Source: Akanthomyces muscarius | Lineage: Eukaryota; Ascomycota; Sordariomycetes; Hypocreales; Cordycipitaceae | Assembly: GCF_028009165.1 (NCBI RefSeq) | Contig: NC_079241.1 | Location: 3,968,001 to 4,032,000 of the forward strand | Length of the DNA stretch: 64,000 nt | Direction of reading: 5' to 3' | Shown: positions 1 through 11,038 of the stretch, in pieces | Position numbering within the stretch: position 1 is the stretch's first letter | Layout: each line of letters begins with the position of its first letter | Notes under the pieces: model-generated | The model's database searches: none | What the model saw: only the letters and a program-made list of their open reading frames with translations | Told to the model about the DNA's origin: nothing | Translations under genes and position numbers: made by a program

Positions 1-2878
1 TGTGGACGTCTTCCCCAATGCTAGTGTCGAGGCCGGGTAGCTTTGACGAGGTCTATGCTGATTGCTGGCCTTCATTCGAGCTACTAACTGCCCTGATGAC
101 TTCTGCTTGAAGCTTTCTCCTTACGGAAAACAGCGGCAATCCAAGAGGCGTCGTGATGCATTGTCCCAAAAACACTGCACGAGCACACCAACAAGCCACG
201 ACCGACTTTGTGCACCGATGCTGAACACCCGACAGGTAGATATTTATGTATGCCCTACCAGTAGATGCCTCGGCAAGATGACGATACGGGGCTCATTTCC
301 AAGTGGTCGAGAACATTATGCGCATCCGCCCTCATGCAGGTTCAGGTCAGCGACTACATTGTTTCCTGCATCGCGGTTTGAGGATCATTCAAGCCCATCA
401 AAAGTTTCTCGCCAAATATCCAAAGGCGGAGGACCAAAATAGACGCATGGCGGTCAACAAGGTAGATTGCCTATTTTTGGACGACGTTGTCGAAACGAAT
501 TGTCTCACGCATGTACCGATGACAGACGCCCGCTCGACCCGTGACCACCGTTCTGGTACACCTGTTGTTTCTTGCTCGCCAACTGGCCAAACCGTAGTCT
601 GTATGAGCCATGTAGCTTCGCCAATGAACAACCAATGGCCAACCGCTGGTTCTGATTGCAAAATCATGCAGTGCCAGTCGAAGAACGCGGGATGACCGTG
701 AGGAAAACTATGCGTTGTCGAGCTGAAGCAGCAAGATTGAAAAATGTCCGTCAGCTTTGATCAGTGAGTCAGTACCGTCGCTCTCGTCGAAACAAGTCAT
801 CCAATTCAGACAAGCCCAATCCCTGCCTGCGTCGTGCAATCTAGAAAAATGCCCGTACTTTTGCGCGACGTCGGGCGAAATTGAAGGACCGATGCGGCAT
901 TCTTCTTCAACACACGGAGTACTGTTCCTGCACGGTTGGAAAGCTAACGCGACAATTGCAGACAGTAGGTGCGACAAAGAAGCAGAAGACGATACACGTC
1001 TGATGGGACAACGAAGGAGCTCCGCTACGAAGTCCAATGTACATGGTCCCGTTGGACTCGGCTCTTGACGGCAGCCCACATCCCGGGCCAGCCTCAGGTG
1101 CTGAGTTGGGATGTGATTACCAGGGATGATGGGATACGGAGCTCGGCGGGAAAATGGAACGAGAACTACACCAAAAGACGGGATAAAAGATGAAGGACCC
1201 ATGAAAGAAATGTGGCGTCGCAGCAGTGGGAAAGAAAAGAGAAGCTCTCACCACCCCAAGTGCTTGGGCCCTGATCAGCGCTTGGCCTGCCAAGGGGGCT
1301 CGAAGCAAGCATGTCGGCGCGGACGCTGTTTTGCATTTGCCTTGCTCTTCTTTTTAGCGGGTATTGAGGCTTTTTGGCTCAGCTATTCACCCACGTACAC
1401 GGACAGAATGACCCCCCCCTGTATTAATCTCAAACATGCGCCGCCGTTGGGCCCTTTGGGGTGGATCGCCGTCGTCGTGGTCACTGGTCCTCGACTCGCA
1501 GCAGATGGTTGCAGATTGTGATACCGATTCTTATATTGGAGGGGGACCAGAGGATCCCCCCGCCCAGACCGCCTATCCAACTTGGCAACTTTGCTGTTTT
1601 GCAAGGCCAATTTTTTTATCCTTCGATTGCGCTTCTGTCTCATGTCTGAGTAATTCTTGGAAGCGAGAGCCGGCAAAAGCAAAAAGGTCGAGCCCTGCCT
1701 GGACCGAGAAACTTGACAGCGGCCGTGCAGAAGCGCCGCCTTACTTTGTGCAAAGCTGGCGAATGGAGAAGAGAAACGGCTTCTCCATTTACTTGCAATT
1801 GGACCAAATCGTTCAACAGGGTTCACCCCCGATTTTCCTTCCTTCTCTTTTCGTTTTTATTTTATTTTTATTCTGGGGTTGACGCCTTTTGTGCAAATAT
1901 GCACAGCCTAATAGTCATACCTGGTAGCCAGTCTGCTGGTACCTGAGTAGAGAGACGCAAGCCACGAGCCAAAAAAAAATCTGAAACGTTGGTGGGAAGC
2001 AGCAAGGGGGAGATCCGTGCCGTAGCGGCGGCTTTATACCATCCATTCCGCCTGATGACCCCCGCCGGTCTGCCTGTACTGTGCAGCAATCTCTCTCTAT
2101 TCCTCTTTTGCTCGCTCTTCTGATTCGACGGGATCGCCTATCGCCGCTCCTTGCTCATCTTTGCCTTTCGTCCATTCTAGACTAAACAGACGCTCAAACA
2201 TTCTTCAACACAATCCTGTCCCCTTGCCAGCGGGACGCTCGTCCTGCCGAGCCCTAGCAGGGATACGCCCGAGAAACTCAGTTTCCCTTCTTGGGCATTG
2301 GTGTAGCCCCTTCGCATGTTTCTCGCCCACTTGCGTGTCAAAGTAATGTGCCGATGTCGACGCGGCGGGCGGGCGGTTGTCGTCTCTGTCATGTAAATGA
2401 ATGGGGACCCCCGATGTGCGTCAACCCCCCCCCCCGCGGGAACTCTTTAAGCCCTGCCCATATTTTTATTATTCTTTGGAATCGTCCTTGCGCAATATTC
2501 CAAACTTGGCATGTAAGCGTGTGTGCATTTCTTCATCTCCTTCTGCTGTTGCAGCCGCCTGTGCAGCCAAGCCGTCGTCGTGCATATGCTGTGGTGGTTC
2601 CTTTGGAATCTTGCATAACAACAACCCTGGCTGCAAACTTACTTTAACACTGGTGTCACCGCTTTGCTCGATTCATCGTGCTCCCCTCCCCGCTTCTGTT
2701 CTGTATTTCTTCCCGCTTGAACAAAAGAGCCGATCGTTTTCATCTTCATTTCCTCGTTGCCGTCGAACCGTTTCTGTCGGAATTGCTCATATCCGTTAAG
2801 CATGTCGACGTGACACCCGTCGCTTACACCCACCACCTCCACTCACAAACGGCGACAAGGCACATCCTTCTTTACATC
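1..2878. other. Gene-free left flank and leader of the 2879 gene
   Basis: I see no credible coding region here. The open frames are short, overlap on both strands and lack recognisable motifs. From about 2080 onward the plus strand becomes rich in C and T with short homopolymers (for example a C run near 2430), which is typical of a fungal promoter and 5' leader for the gene starting at 2879. One TACCAGTA octamer lies at 256-263. A gene cut by the left edge cannot be excluded. Confidence 0.5.
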
Positions 2879-4441
2879 ATGCCCAACACACAGCACACGA
2901 GACCTCCGCCACAATTTCCCACGGATAACAACAACTATGGCATCGGCGTAGCTCTAGGAAGCCCAGGTCTGGCGACTGCCTCCAGCCAAGACTCCAACAG
3001 GATTCCGCGGACCATGACGACCATCACGTCTCCGGCAAACGCAGCGACTGAGCAACAGCAGCAAGCCAAGAGTACAGGGCTCTCCCGCTCGCTCTCAAAA
3101 CGCCTGCCCTTTCTAGGCCGTTCAAAATCTAGACAGATAAACTCAAACAATGGCGGCGCCAACAACTATTCGAGGCCAAGCACGGACGTTGGCACTGCCA
3201 ACTATACAAGCGGCGTTTCCGTGCCTCCAGCGCCTTCACCAGCTGGTTACAACACATCTCGCGCGAACCAGAGCTGTATCCGTCCGGAAGGAACAAAGCT
3301 CAAGAAGCATAAACCCGGTGCGGTGCGCTCTGTCACGGACCCCCGGATGCAATCTCCCAAAGGTGGCGTGCAGCAAACACCAGCCTGGGTACCCGGCCAG
3401 CCCAGCCCCGTCTTGGACGTCGAGATTCCCGACATCAAACTGGAGCGATACAGTGTCATGTTTGGCAAGCTATTTGAGAAGCAGCAGTCAACCGGCAGCT
3501 TGTTAGCACGTCGCCAGGCGACGCTCGCCAGGATCAGAGCCCTCGAGGACGAGGTGCGAAGAGAGCACTATGATGGATTACAACGATCTCGCCGATCTAC
3601 TTCGCCGTCTATGACACCAGTTTGCTCACAGGCAGCGGAGTTACCCGCAGGTTCAGCACCTGACATCAACGTTGTGCCTCTAAGACTACGATCAAACACG
3701 TTTCCGATGATTGCGAAAGAAGCAGAGGCCCTGACACCAAAGGAGCCACCACCCGAAGACCAAATGGATTCTCCAGGGACATCCATGCTATCACCAGCTA
3801 GCCAGCTCTCCCCATTCAGAGACAGCCAAGGCCGGCCTTTTCTGCACTCCAAGTTTCACAAACCATCCGTCGAGTCCATCCGCAGCCCATACTTTCGACA
3901 AGCCGCGGAACGGGAAACGGCCACCGCCCTCTCGCCGCCTCCGCCTGGCCCCGTTCGCCGTCTTCCAGAAAGCAGCAATAGCAGCAGCAACGTCGCGACG
4001 GCATCGTACTCTACAATGCCGGGCCCTGTCAAGCAGGTCGACATCCCCAGCCGCTCAACGTCGCTGCACAATCGCGGTCGAGCGGGCCTTCCCGCCGCGC
4101 CGAAGCCCAAACCCAACCCCAAGCCCGCCAACAAGGAGGAGGCGCTCGAGGACGCCGCCGAGGTGTCAATTGCCCGGCAGATCAGTATCTCCCGCCAGCA
4201 GCGTCGCTTCCTGGAGCCGTTGCACGAGCGTGAGCGGCGCCGCGCCCGCGCCAACAAGCACATCAAGGCCGCGAGCCAGATTTCCATGGACGACGGCAGC
4301 AAGCGCATCGCCGAGACCAAGACGGCCACGCCGACCTTCATCCACCCCGTTGGCGGCGACCAACAGGGCGGCGGTCAGAATGAGTCGCCGCGACAGCACA
4401 TGTATCGGCGAAGCGAGCAGGTGACCATTGAGGGTGCATGA
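2879..4441 (+). CDS. Ser/Pro-rich conserved fungal protein of unknown function
   Basis: A single exon encodes 520 residues. The frame is open from 2678, but the first 67 codons read like untranslated leader, so I start at the ATG at 2879. The protein is mostly low-complexity and polar. It has an N-terminal basic patch (LSRSLSKRLPFLGRSKSRQ), a conserved-looking central block with an LERYSVMFGKLF core followed by SLLARRQATLARIRALEDEV (probably a short amphipathic helix), Pro/Ser-rich stretches, and a basic C-terminal third with QISISRQQRRFLEPL. I recall the LERYSVMF...LLARRQATL block from other uncharacterised filamentous-fungal proteins, but no function is attached to it. No signal peptide or membrane segment is visible. 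It is probably a cytoplasmic or cortical scaffold-type protein, which is inference only. Confidence 0.8.
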   Translation: MPNTQHTRPPPQFPTDNNNYGIGVALGSPGLATASSQDSNRIPRTMTTITSPANAATEQQQQAKSTGLSRSLSKRLPFLGRSKSRQINSNNGGANNYSRPSTDVGTANYTSGVSVPPAPSPAGYNTSRANQSCIRPEGTKLKKHKPGAVRSVTDPRMQSPKGGVQQTPAWVPGQPSPVLDVEIPDIKLERYSVMFGKLFEKQQSTGSLLARRQATLARIRALEDEVRREHYDGLQRSRRSTSPSMTPVCSQAAELPAGSAPDINVVPLRLRSNTFPMIAKEAEALTPKEPPPEDQMDSPGTSMLSPASQLSPFRDSQGRPFLHSKFHKPSVESIRSPYFRQAAERETATALSPPPPGPVRRLPESSNSSSNVATASYSTMPGPVKQVDIPSRSTSLHNRGRAGLPAAPKPKPNPKPANKEEALEDAAEVSIARQISISRQQRRFLEPLHERERRRARANKHIKAASQISMDDGSKRIAETKTATPTFIHPVGGDQQGGGQNESPRQHMYRRSEQVTIEGA

Positions 4442-5226
4442 ATAAATGGCGGTCAGCTTTTCCGGCCAATTGGGTCAAGACAATGACAAAGATCTGCACT
4501 ACCGTCGCTCGGGTTGTTTATACCCTCCTCCCATCGTCCTCCCGGCATAAGCGTCTGGGCACTGTTTCGAGATGAGACGGAGTACGATGGCCCCATGCAT
4601 AGCATGAGCGGACCCTCTCATAGTTTGTCATGCGTGGTCTAGATCTCCGTCCTCTGCAAGTCATACCGAAGGATGTGCTTTTCTTCCTTTGGTGACGACG
4701 ATGCATTACTACATCTTTCCATTCTATACGCTCATTATCTCCCGACTCGGCGAATCATTTGTTTTCCTTCCTTTGCTTTTATGCCATGATCCGCTGGCGG
4801 AACATCTTTATTTATTTTCTTTTACCTCTTCTCTCTCTTCTCTTTCTTACATTAGTATTGATTTCCGGTAGCGACGGCACGCATAGCACTCAGGCACACA
4901 TACACACATCCTTAGATATGAAACATAAGGTCAAATGTTACTTTTTTACCTCTCTCGTATTTCAAGTTTCGAGTTTCTCTTTGCACTAACTATGGTGGTG
5001 CGTACATAAGTCTATCGGACTCGAACGGGCTTTCTTTCTCGTAATGGATAAGAGGCCGTAGTAGAAATTGCCAAGGACAGGCATTTGTGCAATGCGTTGG
5101 AACATTGGACGCGACAAGTTCGTAGCATGGTGCCCCGACCCGGGAGGGGAGGCGGGAATGGGCTGGGCACTTTGAAACAGTTCGAGTATCCAACGCCGAA
5201 CCAAAGGATCTAGCCCCCCCCGCCAT
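4442..5226. other. Intergenic spacer between convergent genes
   Basis: This spacer lies between the 3' ends of the 2879 gene and YKT6. It holds A/T-rich and T/C-rich stretches (4690-4980) that fit 3' untranslated sequence and polyadenylation regions. I see no coding signal. Confidence 0.5.
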
Positions 5227-6231
5227 CTACATGAGAATGCAGCACGAATTTTGCTTCTTGGCTTGTTCTGCACCATAAAAGTCAGCATATAGCCCCGGCA
5301 ATCGTCATATCTGCCAGTGCCTTTCACCGCAACCAGTAGCTCCCCACTATCCAGAGGTGGCAGGCACAAAAGGGTGGGCACTTACGGTAGAACATCTTGC
5401 TCTGGGCGCTCAGGCCGTCACTCTTGGCGACGAGGTCGTCAATCTTTTCGCCACGCTGCAGGACGCTCTCGATGGTCTTGTGCAGCACAATCTTGGTCTC
5501 GTCGAGCTCCTGCTGGATCTTCATGATGCTATCGGCCTGCCGGGGGTCCTGATACTTGGCGAGGTAGTCCTTGAGCTCGGGCATGACCAGGGTGGGCTGG
5601 CCGGCGGACCACGACGAGCGCGGGTTCTTGGCGAGGAACTCGTCGACGACCTTGCCGAGGACCTGGTGCGCGACGAGCGCGGGGTACTGGTGGTCCGAGA
5701 TGATGATGCCGCAGATGCCCTCTGTGCGGCCGTAGGCGTGAAAAGTGTAATCTGTTTGGCGGGTGGTGATGGTTATCAGCCCGTCGATTCCGTAAAAGCG
5801 TCGCGATTGCGCGCGGAAACTGGGTTTCAATATTCACCTTGCTCTTCGACATCCTGGCGCTGGCCCGGCCGTGTGCGCTCGGCGACCGTCTTTGCGAACA
5901 ACGTCATGAACTCGCCATAGCTATATGTCGGTTAGCGGGAAGGGGATCGCTTGGGGTCGTACGCGCGCCCCCTTTGCTTCTTGCGGCATGGAACATCTGG
6001 AAGTCGTCCTCGGAGGGTTTTGGGGGGTTGGGCGGGCGTACTTGTTTCGTGTGAATCGAGAGTATGCACTGAGCTCCTTTTCGGCGACAAGCTCGTGCGC
6101 GGGCTTGTCCTCGTTGCGAATAATCTGTTGAGAAGGGGGGGATCAGACGTCAGGGTCAGCTCTGCGCGCCCTCGGCTGCGAATGCGGGCGCGGGGGACGG
6201 AACAACGTACACCAATGTAATGCAGCTTCAT
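5227..6231 (-). CDS. YKT6: Synaptobrevin-like R-SNARE Ykt6
   Basis: Ykt6 is the longin-domain R-SNARE acting in ER-Golgi, Golgi and vacuolar fusion. Five exons splice cleanly: 6231-6211, 6124-6042, 5920-5838, 5751-5386 and 5267-5227, giving 197 residues (the yeast protein has 200). The longin domain starts MKLHYIG and runs through the GEFMTLFAKTVAERTRPGQR segment. The SNARE motif follows, with YQDPRQADSIMKIQQELDE and KTIESVLQRGEKIDDLV, where the Arg of the zero layer fits an R-SNARE. The last 41-nt exon supplies QAKKQNSCCILM, whose two Cys plus CaaX end match the palmitoylated and farnesylated tail that replaces a membrane anchor in this family. All donors are GTRNG-type and all acceptors end in AG. 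The first exon encodes only seven residues. The identification is firm; the gene lies convergent to the 2879 gene. Confidence 0.95.
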
Positions 6232-7906
6232 GATGACGGGGATGCCGATTGGGAAACCTCTCGGGACGGGTGTATATGGGATGTCGGCTATTAAATTTCT
6301 TGGGAGACGGAAAGATGTTGAAGAAACTAGGTATGCAGGCAGGATGCTAGCGACGTAACGATGAGTCGGTGACGGTAGTGTCAAGTCGCATCTCGTCACA
6401 TGCCCCACGAATCGAAAACCCAACTCAACCCCTCCAAGACCAGGAGCTAAAGGGTGGTTTAGTGGCAACGCGGCGCTGGTGGATCGCTGGCTTACAGTGG
6501 TTTGGATGCGCTGTACCTAAGCACTACAAGGACGAGGCTCAGCGCCTGACGTAGCACTCATTACGCAGACAATTAAACATGTAAAAAATACGAGCATGTG
6601 ACAATGACAGAGCAGGAAGAACAGCCAGGTGAATTTGCTTGATGGATAAACTACCTATGTCTTGGCATCGCTCTGCTTCGAGCTGCACGGAGTGTATAGG
6701 AGCAGAAAATTCGCTTCATCGTAATTCAGTGGTGAGATATCTACAAGATTGCGCGGCCAAAAATACGGAAATAATTCCCGGCTCGGGAGAATATCCAGCA
6801 TCTAAAGGCCTCAGATTGATCCATAAATTCGCAGCAGCTACTTTGTGGCAGGTCACAGGATAGCAGTTGCTGACTTATAGGTTAGGTGGCCTTAGTATAC
6901 CACCAAGGATAGCTCTGATCGGTCATGTAGTCCTGGCTTGTGCTGTTTGATGACTGTTGTGACTAACAACATACTAAACGAATTGCCTTGAGCATGTTGT
7001 AGAAACTGGGCGAATCGGCGCAGTGCAGACCATCACTTACACGACGGCGTCTAGGCGAACGTAGCTAGACGGAAGCCTGATGACAACGCTTTACTGCAGC
7101 AGAGAAAAATGAACGAGTAAAAGAGAAATTCTGGCTGTCCACCTGTCGAAAGCTCTCATGTTTTGTTGTTCTGTACGAAACAAGCTTGTAATCTCTTCTT
7201 CCCGCCTACCTCCAGCATCTCGCTGTGCTTTTTATGCGTGAAGCTCTCACTGCCGACCGTTGATCTGCATCTGCTCATGAATATATATTCTGCGTATATA
7301 AACTAGTCATATGAAAAAGATTCATGAGCTAAATGACAAAGGATATCCTTTACTATTGCTGGTCCCTGAGAATGTCCTGACCAGCACGCTGCGTTTGACG
7401 GGGCATGTCCTGACTTTCCAGTAATATCACTGCAAAAGCAAATGTGCGTACTAAAAAAAAGTGCTTTAAGCGCCGAATGTATATGCAGGCTGAACATGAG
7501 GCAAACTTATGATACACAGGGAAGTGAAACGGTTGTGTACCGTCACCTCGAACAATGTGCACTGCGGCTACATCGTCGACGATGAGAAGAGGTGAAACCA
7601 GATGCAAATACAGACCGTTGGCGCTTAAAACCACCAGTAATCACGCGCGCTAGAGTGATACCACATGCACAGTATATCGCACAAGGATTTCGAGAATATT
7701 CTCAAGAGATCATTGGCTATCATCAGGCCTGGAGGCGGTCAGCCAGAATACGTTGATGTGCTAGAAAAATTATGTTAGAGCCATCCCTCCATTGGAAATA
7801 AAAGACGAATCCCCCGACTCAACGGGACAATGTTCTACCTCGCGCGGATGGCAAGCTACCTACGAGTCTTTTAGATGCTGAGCTAAGTTGCTCCTACGAA
7901 CTCAAC
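6232..7906. other. Low-coding, A/T-leaning spacer
   Basis: This spacer lies between the divergent starts of YKT6 and the 7907 gene. Open frames are short and motif-free. The part from about 6560 to 7900 looks richer in A/T than its surroundings, for example the ATATATAT-type tract near 7280. It may be decayed sequence next to an accessory gene, but I see no recognisable mobile-element remnant. Confidence 0.4.
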
Positions 7907-9238
7907 ATGGCACCTTTGCAGGACCCAGGTGACATCAAACTGGCAATCGAGTCTCAAGCGCAAGGAAAGATAGAAGAATACGCGAAAAACCTAGGTTTGC
8001 TCGAACAAAGGCGGCGAGAGAGCTTCAATAACCCACCACATCCAGACAGCTCCGAACCCCGCTATACAACTGCAAACATACAGGCACTTCAAAGTTCCGG
8101 TCTATCGTTTGCTGTCTTTGATCGAGAGGATGACCTATACCTGCGTTACAGGTCAATCTTGCGACGAGACGTAAGCGTCGAGGACGTCTTGGGCTGTGAG
8201 GACTCAGGCAATTCAACGGTACGTTGCCCGTATGTGGGCAAGCCCGAAAGAAGATACAACGCAGAGAAAAGTCTGGAGATGACTCGAATAGACTCCTTCA
8301 AAGAAAAGGACGAACAATGCAGCAAAGAAACGAGAGAATGGCTGACTGCCATGGATAGGTCAAAGCAAGAGGCTCTGACGCGGCATTTCATACGACGACG
8401 CTGGGAGGCCATGGGAGTTTGGTATAACAGACGATGGAAACTGAAACCAAGTCCAGATACCATGTGGGAGTGGCCATGGCTTCCCTCGAGGCGAGATCCT
8501 CGTTCGGGCATTCTCAGACTTACTCGCCTTGCGCTCAGGGAGTGTGGTATCCTGAGATCGGGGCGCTATGGAGAGTTGATGCAAGACAAGGCTTCAAATC
8601 AAACGCCACAAAGCTTCTGGAATCATGTGGAAGCTGACGACTTCATCAGTTCTCGCCCGTGGTTTGCCTTTGAAATCGAGTGCATGGTGGAAGACACAAG
8701 AAGATGGAAACTACCGGCCGAGGCGAAGGAACTTTTACCGACAGAGGCAAGCGACTTTATACGCAGGCAGTGGACGGAAAAAGGAATATGGAACGATGAG
8801 TGGAGTTCTCAGGGGAGCCAACAGGAAGGAGTTTTTGTTGGTTGGAGGTGGAAGAAGGAAACAGCGGAGCCTCAGCAAGCCGACATGACGGAGCTGAATG
8901 GCAAGTACGAGATGGATTTCACGGAGTCGGAGTCGGAGGAGATGAGACGAGTAAAGACGCCGGACAAGAGAAGCGGAGCGACGGTTCCGAGGCGGAGTGC
9001 ACGTATCGCGGCGCTTCAGGAGCGGAGGGCAGCGGAGGCTGCTCGAGCTGCGCAGGACAGTCTGCCTGTTCCGCAGGCGCCTCCTGCTCGGCGACGACGT
9101 GCGCCCCCGCGCCCAGCACCGACGCGGGTTCAGCCAGAGAGAGGAGGAAAAGGGAAGCGCCGTGCTAACGATACAGAAGACAACGATGCAGCCAAGAAGA
9201 GCAAGGGACGGGCGACGAAGCGCAGACGGCGCGGCTGA
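7907..9238 (+). CDS. Orphan protein with a duplicated Trp-rich motif and basic tail
   Basis: One uninterrupted frame encodes 443 residues. I do not recognise an enzyme domain. Two similar blocks stand out. Residues 161-177 read FIRRRWEAMGVWYNRRW, followed at 187-191 by WEWPW. Residues 284-300 read FIRRQWTEKGIWNDEWS, followed at 312-316 by GWRWK. Each therefore has the form FIRRxWxxxGxWxxxW plus a downstream Trp cluster, which looks like an internal repeat of a small domain. The motif resembles blocks I recall in other fungal hypothetical proteins, with no known role. Residues about 360-443 are basic and Ala/Pro-rich with RRSARIAAL and a final KRRRRG, suggesting a nuclear protein. There are no signal peptide or membrane segments. 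Its position beside an A/T-leaning spacer suggests an accessory gene. Confidence 0.75.
   Translation: MAPLQDPGDIKLAIESQAQGKIEEYAKNLGLLEQRRRESFNNPPHPDSSEPRYTTANIQALQSSGLSFAVFDREDDLYLRYRSILRRDVSVEDVLGCEDSGNSTVRCPYVGKPERRYNAEKSLEMTRIDSFKEKDEQCSKETREWLTAMDRSKQEALTRHFIRRRWEAMGVWYNRRWKLKPSPDTMWEWPWLPSRRDPRSGILRLTRLALRECGILRSGRYGELMQDKASNQTPQSFWNHVEADDFISSRPWFAFEIECMVEDTRRWKLPAEAKELLPTEASDFIRRQWTEKGIWNDEWSSQGSQQEGVFVGWRWKKETAEPQQADMTELNGKYEMDFTESESEEMRRVKTPDKRSGATVPRRSARIAALQERRAAEAARAAQDSLPVPQAPPARRRRAPPRPAPTRVQPERGGKGKRRANDTEDNDAAKKSKGRATKRRRRG
8387..8437 (+). repeat. Trp motif copy 1 in the 7907 gene
   Basis: This encodes residues 161-177, the first FIRRxWxxxGxWxxxW copy. The second copy is at 8756-8806. 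The two match at the Phe-Ile-Arg-Arg, Gly and three Trp positions. Confidence 0.6.
8756..8806 (+). repeat. Trp motif copy 2 in the 7907 gene
   Basis: This encodes residues 284-300, the second copy of the motif described at 8387-8437. It is followed by a GWRWK cluster in place of the WEWPW of copy 1. Confidence 0.6.
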
Positions 9239-11038
9239 GAGATGGGGCTATCATCCGGGATGTATATGAATGCCGAGAAGGGGAATTATAATTATTAAAC
9301 AGTGTTTTGGTCGGTTTCAGTTTGCTTGAAAATCTCGTTTGTTATTGTTGGGTTCGGGTTCAGTGAATGGAACAAAACAATGTTACTACGGAGTACACGT
9401 ACAAGTGATCGTGATTACCCCAGTAGAAAGGGATCAACCGTGGCGTCATTGCAAAACGTGGCTTGGTGTGGCTGCTGGCGGTATAAGCGAGGAGGCATTG
9501 GGGGCGTTGATATTTCCGCGTATTCAATTTTTTTTTGACAGGTGCATTTTTTTCGGCAGATGCGCTGAGGTAACCAGGGAAAAAAATCTGACGAGTAGCT
9601 TTTGAGTGGTCGAGTGGTTCACATGGACAGCAGACTGACGCGGTGAAGAATGACACGATTTTGTTTAGCGGCCGCGGCAACTGGAGGATCCGGGGAGCGG
9701 TCGGGTGGAGCAGAGGACGGAGCCAGGACGGTTATGGTATCGATGAACGGGGGCTGCGGCAGTAGGTAGGGTTGAGATTGCGTGGGCGCTAGCGAGATTG
9801 ATTAAATGCGAAATAATAAATGGAAACGAGGCTATGGGGAAGGAAGCAGGCAGCGAGGGAAATGAGTTGGTATGCTGAGGATCGAGTGAGATTGAGATTG
9901 ATTTGGTTATTGCTATTTTGGGACGTTGAGAGGCGGAGAAGAAGCATGAGTTGCAGGTGGGTGATTGATTGATTGATTGATTGATTGCAGGGGACGAAAC
10001 GCGGAATGACCAAGGCTGTACTGGTAAGGATACTCCGTGCTGGCCTGCTACATAGGTAGCAATGTAGGTTCTGAGAGAGTGCGCCACAGCAAGTGACGTC
10101 GTCTGTGGGTGGCAGCGCCAGTACCTACTGGTAGCCTCAGGTGACCCTGTGCTGTAACTGGGCTGTAAAGCCACCCATGCCACCCTCTGACCAGATGCCA
10201 GCGACTGTGCCACTGCGCACCAGCGGTACCAGTACTCAGAAATTTACCGAATGCTACTTACCCACAGGCCACAGGTGCCACAGGTCTTCTTCGGATCCGT
10301 GGCGCGCCGCCTCCCCTTTGGGTAGCCCGTCTCCAGTGGCCCGCAGCGGATCCCCCCATCGGCCGGCTCGAAACTCTTCCGGCTCGCGCGTCCAGCCAAC
10401 CACTGCCAGTGTTTGAATGGGCTTGTCTGTCAATGTCCCATTCATCCTCGGAGCAGCACCACAAACTAGTTAGAGTCTCGCGACCAAACTTGCTAGGCTG
10501 GGCCCCCGGCCTGCCCATCTAATCAGAGACACGCACCATGTACGGTCGTTTCGTCGCTCATCGCGCGCCTCGCCTCCCTTTCGCGGGCATGCCACTCGCT
10601 ACATGCTGGAACGCTAGTCAGACCTCGTGAGGGCGAAATTTTACGGCGAGGCCTGTGCTGGTCTCGCTCTGCCAGCTGCCGTCCGTCCCTCTCCCTCACA
10701 GGCCACTCGGAATTATAATAATATACACTCTCCCATCGCCTCCAAAACATGTTTCCTCCCCTTCGCCATACCCGCTGAGCTCCCTGTGCTGCCTTGTTCT
10801 GCTATCCCGCCGGCTCTCTCAAACGCCAACAGTGGCAGCCGCCCCTCGTCTCATCTCCATATGGACCGCGCCGCCCATTAGTACCACAAGGTTTCCCGCT
10901 TCCACCGTCATTGTCCACGCCAGCTTGTGCGTCCGAGCTGTTTCGGGACCACTCCGCATTCTCGCTTCCACGCTCGTCTCTGCGCTCTGCTGCTCTGTGT
11001 TCTCTCGTGCCATCGTTGCCGCATCCTTATCAGCAGCC
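9239..11038. other. Intergenic spacer and dehydrogenase leader
   Basis: No credible gene is seen. The spacer contains a GATT microsatellite (9963-9986), a TACGGAGTA at 9387-9395, two TACTGGTA-type octamers (10126-10133 and 10227-10234) and, from about 10660, a C/T-rich leader before the ATG at 11039. The frame of the dehydrogenase is open back to 10655, but that part is unlike protein sequence. Confidence 0.45.
9963..9986. repeat. GATT microsatellite
   Basis: Six perfect tandem copies of GATT in non-coding sequence. Confidence 0.9.

Noticed and set aside
708..1202. Minus-strand frame of 164 codons
   Set aside because: No motif, no hydrophobic or domain pattern, and overlapping frames of similar length on the other strand.
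10655..11038. Upstream extension of the dehydrogenase
   Set aside because: 128 codons of Ser/Pro/Leu-rich translation read like C/T-rich leader; the ATG at 11039 gives a normal anchored start.
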